Positions 15,026 through 19,002 of a stretch of DNA of 19,002 nucleotides are shown here, in pieces. Origin of the DNA: CAYTCZ01 sp964436315 (GTDB lineage: Bacteria; Actinomycetota; Thermoleophilia; Gaiellales; Gaiellaceae); the NCBI GenBank assembly GCA_964436315.1, contig CAYTCZ010000076.1:1-19002 (forward strand), written 5' to 3'. Position numbers and translations under genes: made by a program. Position 1 is the first letter of the stretch; each line of letters opens with the position of its first letter. The notes beneath the pieces are model-generated. The model saw only the letters and a list, made by a program, of their open reading frames with translations. It was not told where the DNA came from and made no database searches.

Positions 15026-15700
15026 ATGGCAGAAGAAGAGAAAGACGAGCAGACCGAACCGACCGCGGAAGACGCTTCGGAGACCGAGGCCGTTTCCGAA
15101 GCAGATAGCTCAGGCGAGCCTGAGGCCCAGGCCACGGAGGCCGACGCCACCGCCGACGAGCCGGAAGCCGAGGAGACCGAGAGCTCGGACGACCAGGCCG
15201 AACAAGAGCTCGAGCCGGTCGCCGAAGCCGAAGCGGAAGGCGACGAGGACGGATCTCAGACCGAGCCAGGTGCAAAGGCAGAGGAAGCTGCGCCCGAGGA
15301 GGCCGCGGCGGTCGCGCCACCACGTGAGAAGAAGCCGCGAAAGACCCGCGAGGAGAAGGCGAAGCGCCGAGCGGCCAAGAAGCGCGCCAGGGCCAAGACC
15401 AAAGGGGATAAACGGAAACCCATCGTCCGACTACCGAAGCCCGAGCGCGCTCGCGGTGCGCGCAAGGAACGGCGGGGTGTGGTCGTGTCAAGCAAGATGG
15501 ATAAGACCATCGTCGTCCAGGTTGAATCGGCGCGGCCGCATCCCCTCTACAAGAAGATCGTCCGGCGCTCGGCCAAGTTCTATGCGCACGACGAGGACAA
15601 CCTCGCGAATCCGGGCGACGTCGTTCGAATCATCGAAACCCGCCCACTCTCGAAGCAGAAGCGATGGCGACTTGCCGAGGTGGTCGAGAAAGCGACGTGA
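15026..15700 (+). CDS. rpsQ: 30S ribosomal protein uS17 with about 145-residue N-terminal extension
   Basis: S17 is a primary 16S rRNA-binding protein, usually 80-100 residues. Here it has 224. Residues 1-98 are acidic (Glu, Asp, Ala, Thr), 99-132 are very basic with EKKPRKTREEKAKRR, and the S17 OB-fold starts near 145: RKERRGVVVSSKMDKTIVVQ, HPLYKKIVRRSAKFYAHDE, NPGDVVRIIETRPLSKQKRW. The ATG abuts the rpmC stop, which supports this long form; there is no well-placed ribosome site before the core alone that I can see. Many actinobacterial S17s have modest N-terminal additions, but this one is long. The acidic-then-basic pattern mirrors the uL22 tail three genes earlier. Confidence 0.93.
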   Translation: MAEEEKDEQTEPTAEDASETEAVSEADSSGEPEAQATEADATADEPEAEETESSDDQAEQELEPVAEAEAEGDEDGSQTEPGAKAEEAAPEEAAAVAPPREKKPRKTREEKAKRRAAKKRARAKTKGDKRKPIVRLPKPERARGARKERRGVVVSSKMDKTIVVQVESARPHPLYKKIVRRSAKFYAHDEDNLANPGDVVRIIETRPLSKQKRWRLAEVVEKAT

Positions 15701-15731
15701 TGAGCATCCCCGCAGGCACAGGAGCGGTAGC

Positions 15732-16100
15732 GTGATCCAGCAGGAATCGCGCGTTCGAATCGCCGACAACACCGGTGCCCGGACCGTCCTGTGCATTCGC
15801 GTCCTCGGCGGTTCCCATCGGCGGTATGCCCGAGTAGGTGACGTGATCGTCGGCACCGTCAAGACAGCGACTCCGCAGGGGACAGTCAAGAAGGGCGAAG
15901 TCGTCAAAGCAGTCATCGTGCGGACGAAGAAGCCTTTCGGTCGCGACGACGGCACCTCGATCGCATTCGACGAGAACGCTGCCGTGATCATTGACCATCA
16001 AAACAATCCTCGCGGAACCCGGATTTTCGGGCCCGTGGCCCGCGAGCTTCGCGAGAAGAACTTCATGAAGATCGTGTCTTTGGCTCCGGAGGTCCTATGA
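15732..16100 (+). CDS. rplN: 50S ribosomal protein uL14
   Basis: L14 binds 23S rRNA at the subunit interface and is the docking site of the silencing factor RsfS. From GTG at 15732 the protein is 122 residues, the usual length, starting IQQESRVRIADNTGAR and containing CIRVLGGS, GDVIVGTVKTATPQG and DENAAVIID. AGGAG (15720-15724) lies seven bases upstream. The frame is open further upstream, but only this start fits the family. Its stop overlaps the rplX ATG (ATGA). Confidence 0.96.
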   Translation: MIQQESRVRIADNTGARTVLCIRVLGGSHRRYARVGDVIVGTVKTATPQGTVKKGEVVKAVIVRTKKPFGRDDGTSIAFDENAAVIIDHQNNPRGTRIFGPVARELREKNFMKIVSLAPEVL

Positions 16101-16456
16101 AGATCCACAAGGGCGATGTCGTTCAGATGATTTCCGGAAAGGACCGGGGGAAGCAGGGCCGTGTCCTCGAGGCCCATCCCAAAGATGGTCGGGTAATTGT
16201 GGAGAACCTCAACATGGCCAAGCGACATCGTCGCCCTCGGCCGATGAAGGACTCCAGCCGCATGGGCCAGACGCAGGTCGTCCCAGGGGGAGTGTTCGAC
16301 ATCGCTGCTGCGGTCGATGTCTCCTCGGTCATGATCGTCTGTACGACGTGCAACCGACCCACCCGGGTCGGCTACGAGGTACGTGAGGAGAAAGGCGAAC
16401 AGGTGAAGGTCAGAGTGTGCCGGCGAGCTGACTGCGGGGGAGTGCTCGACACATGA
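16097..16456 (+). CDS. rplX: 50S ribosomal protein uL24 (cysteine-containing type)
   Basis: L24 is an assembly initiator of the 50S. The 119-residue protein starts with a KOW segment (KIHKGDVVQMISGKDRGKQG, residues 2-21) and has VENLNMAKRHRRP. The C-terminal part carries C82, C85, C108 and C113, a likely zinc-ribbon pair found in many bacterial L24s; the second pair here is C-x4-C, where C-x2-C is more usual. It overlaps both neighbours by four bases (ATGA each time). Confidence 0.95.
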   Translation: MKIHKGDVVQMISGKDRGKQGRVLEAHPKDGRVIVENLNMAKRHRRPRPMKDSSRMGQTQVVPGGVFDIAAAVDVSSVMIVCTTCNRPTRVGYEVREEKGEQVKVRVCRRADCGGVLDT

Positions 16457-17028
16457 CCGAGACGCTTGCGCCAGAAGGCTACGAAGCACGGTTGAAGACC
16501 ACCTACGAGAACGAGATTCGCGAGCGGCTACGAGAGGAGTTCTCCTACTCCTCGATCATGCAGGTTCCTCGCATCGAGAAGATCACGCTCAACATGGGCG
16601 TCGGTGACGCGAAGGTGAACGCGAAAGCACTCGACTCGGCCGTGGAAGAGCTCACAACCATCGCTGGCCAGCGTGCTCAGGTCCGACGAGCTCGGAAGTC
16701 GATCGCGGGCTTCAAGCTTCGAGAGGGGATGCCGATCGGCGCCAAAGTCACCCTGCGCGGAACGCGGATGTACGAGTTTCTCGACCGCCTTGTCTCGATT
16801 GCGCTCCCCCGTATCCGCGACTTTCAGGGCCTCTCTCCGAAGAGTTTCGACGGTCGCGGCAACTACTCGATCGGCATCCGTGAACAGATCATCTTTCCCG
16901 AGATCAACTACGACGACATCGAGGCGGTTCGAGGGCTCGATATCGCGATTACGACGACGGCAGAGACCGACGAGGAGGGCCTCGCATTGCTCCGCGCGTT
17001 CGGTCTTCCGTTCCGGGGCGACGGGTAA
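16453..17028 (+). CDS. rplE: 50S ribosomal protein uL5
   Basis: L5 binds 5S rRNA and forms the central protuberance with L18, whose gene is also in this window. The 191-residue protein has PRIEKITLNMGVGDAK, RRARKSIAGFKLREGMPIG, ALPRIRDFQGLSPKSFDGRG and IREQIIFPEINYD. The N-terminus is slightly longer than average. ATG overlaps the rplX stop. It ends 16 bases before rpsN. Confidence 0.97.
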   Translation: MTETLAPEGYEARLKTTYENEIRERLREEFSYSSIMQVPRIEKITLNMGVGDAKVNAKALDSAVEELTTIAGQRAQVRRARKSIAGFKLREGMPIGAKVTLRGTRMYEFLDRLVSIALPRIRDFQGLSPKSFDGRGNYSIGIREQIIFPEINYDDIEAVRGLDIAITTTAETDEEGLALLRAFGLPFRGDG

Positions 17029-17044
17029 ACGGGTTAGGAGAGGT

Positions 17045-17230
17045 ATGGCGAAGAAGAGCTTGATGGTGAAACAGTCGCGCCCACCAAAACACAAGGTGCG
17101 CGCGTACACGCGATGCCGACGATGCGGCCGCCCTCGGGCTGTCTACCGGAAGTTTGGACTGTGCCGGATCTGCCTTCGCGAGCTCGCTCACGAGGGGATG
17201 ATCCCGGGGATGACTAAGAGTTCCTGGTGA
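17045..17230 (+). CDS. rpsN: 30S ribosomal protein uS14, zinc type
   Basis: S14 is a late 30S head protein. The 61-residue protein is the short zinc-binding form, with C24-x2-C27 and C40-x2-C43 separated by 12 residues. The short length, RCGRPRAVYRKFGLCRICLR and the ending GMIPGMTKSSW fit the family. TTAGGAGAGG is just upstream of the ATG; the longer open frame upstream has no similarity. The last codons and the stop lie inside a 15-bp hairpin, after which the compact gene block breaks for 120 bases. Confidence 0.96.
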   Translation: MAKKSLMVKQSRPPKHKVRAYTRCRRCGRPRAVYRKFGLCRICLRELAHEGMIPGMTKSSW

Positions 17231-17250
17231 TGAATCACCAGGAACTTTTG
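17215..17250 (+). terminator. Hairpin overlapping the rpsN stop codon
   Basis: AGTTCCTGGTG (17219-17229) pairs perfectly with CACCAGGAACT (17236-17246) around loop ATGAAT, extended by TAAG / TTTG-type pairs to 15 bp including two G-T pairs. The TTTT is partly within the stem. It looks like a leaky terminator or processing site between rpsN and rpsH. Confidence 0.55.
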
Positions 17251-17295
17251 AGGGAAAGGAAAGTGTTGGAACCGAGGAGCAATCAGTATTTTGGT

Positions 17296-17347
17296 CGAGC
17301 TTTTGCCCGGAGGCCAAGAGCTCGCCTCGTGGCCGGAGGGAGAAAAG
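17296..17347 (+). promoter_or_regulatory. rpsH leader with alternative hairpins
   Basis: Fold A pairs CGAGCTTTTG (17296-17305) with CAAGAGCTCG (17315-17324), ten pairs with one G-T. Fold B pairs CTTTT (17300-17304) with AAAAG (17343-17347), CCC (17306-17308) with GGG (17338-17340), and GGCCA (17312-17316) with TGGCC (17330-17334). B covers the rpsH ribosome site GGAGGG; A leaves it free, and they cannot coexist. Confidence 0.4.
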
Positions 17348-17350
17348 GTC

Positions 17351-17746
17351 GTGCTGACTGACCCGATCGGCGACATGCTGACGCGAATCCGGAACGCGAA
17401 CCGCGCACTCCATGAGACAGCCACGATGCCGTCGTCGCGGATGCGCGCCGACATCGCGCGCCTCCTGAAGGACGAGGGCTACATCAAGGATTACCGGATC
17501 GAGCGAGGCGAGGGCTACGACACGCTCGTCATTGAGCTCAAGTTCGGCAAGAACCGCGAGCGGATCATTACGGATCTCAAACGGGTCTCGAAGCCCGGGC
17601 GCCGGATCTACGCCAAGAAGGATCGATTGCCGCGGGTGCTCGGAGGAATGGGAACGGCCATCATGTCCACGTCGAACGGGCTCGTGACCAGCAAGCGCGC
17701 GGCCGAACTCGGAGTTGGAGGCGAGGTCATTTGCTTCGTCTGGTAG
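17351..17746 (+). CDS. rpsH: 30S ribosomal protein uS8
   Basis: S8 is a primary 16S rRNA binder and, in E. coli, the repressor of the spc operon. From GTG at 17351 it has 131 residues with TDPIGDMLTRIRNA, ARLLKDEGYIKDY, RVSKPGRRIYAKKD, and the C-terminal TSKRAAELGVGGEVICFVW, all standard. GGAGGG (17335-17340) is the ribosome site. A TTG at 17291 would add 20 residues in frame and has GAGGAG upstream, but the added residues do not resemble S8. Here rpsH has its own 120-base leader, so it could be set apart from the genes before it. Confidence 0.95.
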   Translation: MLTDPIGDMLTRIRNANRALHETATMPSSRMRADIARLLKDEGYIKDYRIERGEGYDTLVIELKFGKNRERIITDLKRVSKPGRRIYAKKDRLPRVLGGMGTAIMSTSNGLVTSKRAAELGVGGEVICFVW

Positions 17747-17772
17747 AGAATCCCGCGGAGCGAGATTCTCTA
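17744..17772 (+). terminator. Hairpin overlapping the rpsH stop codon
   Basis: TAGAGAATC (17744-17752) pairs with GATTCTCTA (17764-17772), continued inside by CGC / GCG around GGA after one mismatch. The TAG stop is the first three bases. TTCTCT (17766-17771) can instead pair with AGAGAA at 17776-17781, so two folds compete. Confidence 0.5.
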
Positions 17773-17781
17773 ATCAGAGAA

Positions 17782-17859
17782 ATGGTTTTCGGACTTATGC
17801 AAAGACAGGAAGATCTTTTTGGTCAAGGTTTTTGCCTCCGAAGGAGGGAAAAAGCTTGA
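17782..17859 (+). CDS. Putative 20-25 residue leader peptide coupled to rplF
   Basis: A small frame starts at ATG 17782 (25 residues) or the in-frame ATG 17797 (20 residues) and ends in LRRREKA. Its TGA overlaps the rplF TTG as TTGA, matching the coupling style of this operon. It runs through the hairpin that hides the rplF ribosome site, so its translation would expose that site. No clear ribosome site of its own and no known family; could be chance. Confidence 0.3.
   Translation: MVFGLMQRQEDLFGQGFCLRRREKA
17824..17858 (+). promoter_or_regulatory. Hairpin covering the rplF ribosome site and start codon
   Basis: Three stacked helices form one stem: CAAG / CTTG (17824-17827 with 17855-17858), TTTTT / AAAAA (17829-17833 with 17849-17853) and CCTCC / GGAGG (17835-17839 with 17843-17847), with two G-G mismatches and loop GAA. 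The ribosome site AGGAGG (17842-17847) and the TTG start are both inside. Confidence 0.6.
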
Positions 17860-18389
17860 GTCGAATCGGCGGTACACCCGTACCCGTCCCGAGCGGAGTC
17901 GACGTCAAGCTCTCGTCAGGACAGGTGGATGTCAAGGGCCCGCTTGGTGAGCTGTCCCAGCGGGTTCCCGAACGGATGCAGATCGAGGCCAAGGACGGGG
18001 AGATCGTCGTCACCCGGCCGACGGATCGCGGGACGGACCGCGCCCTCCACGGACTCACCCGGACGTTGATCGCAAACATGATTCAGGGCGTCACAGCCGG
18101 TTTCGAAAAGAAGCTCGAGATTCAGGGCGTCGGCTACCGCGCCTCACTTCGCGGGGCCGCCCTCGAGTTGAACGTCGGCTACTCGCATCCGGTCGTGAAG
18201 CCGCCGCCAGACGGCATCACCTTCGAGGTGCCTGAGCCGACCGCAGTGATCGTCAAGGGCATTGACAAGCAGCAGGTTGGACAGGTCGCGGCCGAGGTTC
18301 GGGCCGTTCGTCCGCCGGAGCCGTACAAGGGAAAAGGGATCCGGTACGACGGCGAGTACGTCCGGCGCAAGATCGGAAAGCGCGCGTAG
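17856..18389 (+). CDS. rplF: 50S ribosomal protein uL6
   Basis: L6 lies near the GTPase centre of the 50S. From TTG at 17856 the protein has 177 residues, normal for L6: SRIGGTPVPVPSGVDVKL, LHGLTRTLIANMIQGVTAGF in pieces, the second-domain LEIQGVGYRA, and the C-terminal PEPYKGKGIRYDGEYVRRK. The frame is open upstream for over 100 bases, but only the TTG gives the conserved start, with AGGAGG (17842-17847) eight bases before. That ribosome site sits in a strong hairpin. rplR follows after nine bases. Confidence 0.96.
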   Translation: MSRIGGTPVPVPSGVDVKLSSGQVDVKGPLGELSQRVPERMQIEAKDGEIVVTRPTDRGTDRALHGLTRTLIANMIQGVTAGFEKKLEIQGVGYRASLRGAALELNVGYSHPVVKPPPDGITFEVPEPTAVIVKGIDKQQVGQVAAEVRAVRPPEPYKGKGIRYDGEYVRRKIGKRA

Positions 18390-18398
18390 GTGATCTAG

Positions 18399-18752
18399 AT
18401 GTCGAGACTCACGGCCAGAGAAGCTAGACAGCGTCGGCACAGGCGGGTTCGCAAGCGGATCTCCGGCAGTGCCGAGCGCCCGCGACTCGTTGTTCATCGT
18501 TCGAACCGAGGCATTCAGGCCCAACTCGTCGACGATGCCTCAGGGAGGACGGTCGCCTCTGCAAACTGGAAAGCCCTTGGCTCGTTCGAGGGTTCAAAGA
18601 TCGATCAAGCCGGGGCTGTGGGGCGACTGCTTGCCGCCAATGCGAAGCGGGCTGGTGTCGAAAAGGCGGTCTTCGATCGAGCCGGGTATCTGTACCACGG
18701 TCGCGTCCGAGCGCTTGCACAGGCAGCGCGTGAAGCCGGATTGAAGTTCTAG
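18399..18752 (+). CDS. rplR: 50S ribosomal protein uL18
   Basis: L18 binds 5S rRNA with L5. The 117-residue protein has the basic start TAREARQRRHRRVRKRISG, then ERPRLVVHRSNRGIQAQLVDD in pieces, and the ending VFDRAGYLYHGRVRALAQAAREAGLKF, quoted as FDRAGYLYHGRV and AAREAGLKF. AGGTGAT, overlapping the rplF stop codon, lies just before the ATG. rpsE starts 28 bases after the stop. Confidence 0.96.
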   Translation: MSRLTAREARQRRHRRVRKRISGSAERPRLVVHRSNRGIQAQLVDDASGRTVASANWKALGSFEGSKIDQAGAVGRLLAANAKRAGVEKAVFDRAGYLYHGRVRALAQAAREAGLKF

Positions 18753-18780
18753 TAGTGATCTCCAAGAAGAGAGGATCCGC

Positions 18781-19002
18781 GTGGCGGTAGACGTCGAGAA
18801 GGTTCAGGAACGGGAACTCGAAGCGCGCGAACTAAAGGAACGTGTTGTCGAGATCAACCGCGTCGCCAAAGTCGTGAAGGGCGGCAGGCGGTTCTCGTTT
18901 ACGGCGCTGGTCGTTATCGGCGACGAGGTCGATCGCGTAGGGGTCGGCTACGGCAAGGCCCGAGAGGTTCCACTGGCAATCTCGAAGGCGGTCGATGACG
19001 CG
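18781..19002 (+). CDS. rpsE: 30S ribosomal protein uS5 (3' end cut by window)
   Basis: S5 acts in decoding accuracy and the mRNA entry helicase. The first 74 residues are present from a GTG start, with AAGAGAGGAT as ribosome site just upstream. The core begins ERVVEINRVAKVVKGGRRFSF, given in part as VVEINRVAKVVKGGRRFSF, followed by ALVVIGDEVDRVGVGYGKA and EVPLAISKAVDDA. The usual GDGNGRVGVGYGKA reads GDEVDRVGVGYGKA here. The first 17 or so residues are charged and likely a flexible lead. The frame is still open at the last base. Confidence 0.95.
   Translation, partial: MAVDVEKVQERELEARELKERVVEINRVAKVVKGGRRFSFTALVVIGDEVDRVGVGYGKAREVPLAISKAVDDA

Noticed and set aside
17266..17292. Promoter for rpsH (TTGGAA ... 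TATTTT)
   Set aside because: Spacing is only 15 bases and both hexamers are weak; not listed as a feature.

Overview
The window is a piece of bacterial chromosome carrying the end of the rpoBC region, the str operon and most of the S10/spc ribosomal-protein cluster. Order on the + strand: rpoC (3' part), then rpsL-rpsG-fusA-tuf-rpsJ, rplC-rplD-rplW, rplB-rpsS-rplV-rpsC-rplP-rpmC-rpsQ-rplN-rplX-rplE-rpsN, rpsH, rplF-rplR-rpsE (cut by the window end). One gene lies on the - strand: a membrane-anchored GAF-GGDEF diguanylate cyclase between rpoC and rpsL. High GC, frequent GTG/TTG starts, zinc-type S14 and the RpoC wording suggest a high-GC Gram-positive, probably Actinobacteriota and perhaps the Thermoleophilia. 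That placement is inference from recalled sequences, not a search.

Layout. 1-2864: rpoC, broken by a 10-N assembly gap. 2865-3371: non-coding, with a strong rpoC terminator hairpin, a plausible promoter and short repeats. 3372-4559: the c-di-GMP gene on the - strand. 4560-4734: divergent regulatory region with an attenuator-like hairpin before rpsL. 4735-9274: str operon, with S10 attached behind EF-Tu. 9275-9460: AT-rich spacer with a promoter and a structured leader for rplC. 9461-11018: rplC-rplD-rplW, overlapping. 11019-11333: palindrome-rich, MITE-like spacer. 11334-17230: tightly packed genes, many with 4-base NTGA overlaps. 17231-17855: structured leaders for rpsH and rplF. 17856-19002: rplF, rplR and rpsE.

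The genes make RNA polymerase beta', two translation GTPases and 20 ribosomal proteins; uL22, uS3 and uS17 carry long low-complexity charged tails. The less expected content lies in the four spacers that interrupt the otherwise compact operon. Hairpins overlap the stop codons of rpsJ, rpsN and rpsH. Leaders before rplC, rpsH and rplF can fold to cover the ribosome binding site. Two tiny upstream ORFs end exactly on the rplC and rplF start codons. Together these suggest several internal translational control points in one ribosomal superoperon. All structures were found by eye and have not been tested by folding or comparison.
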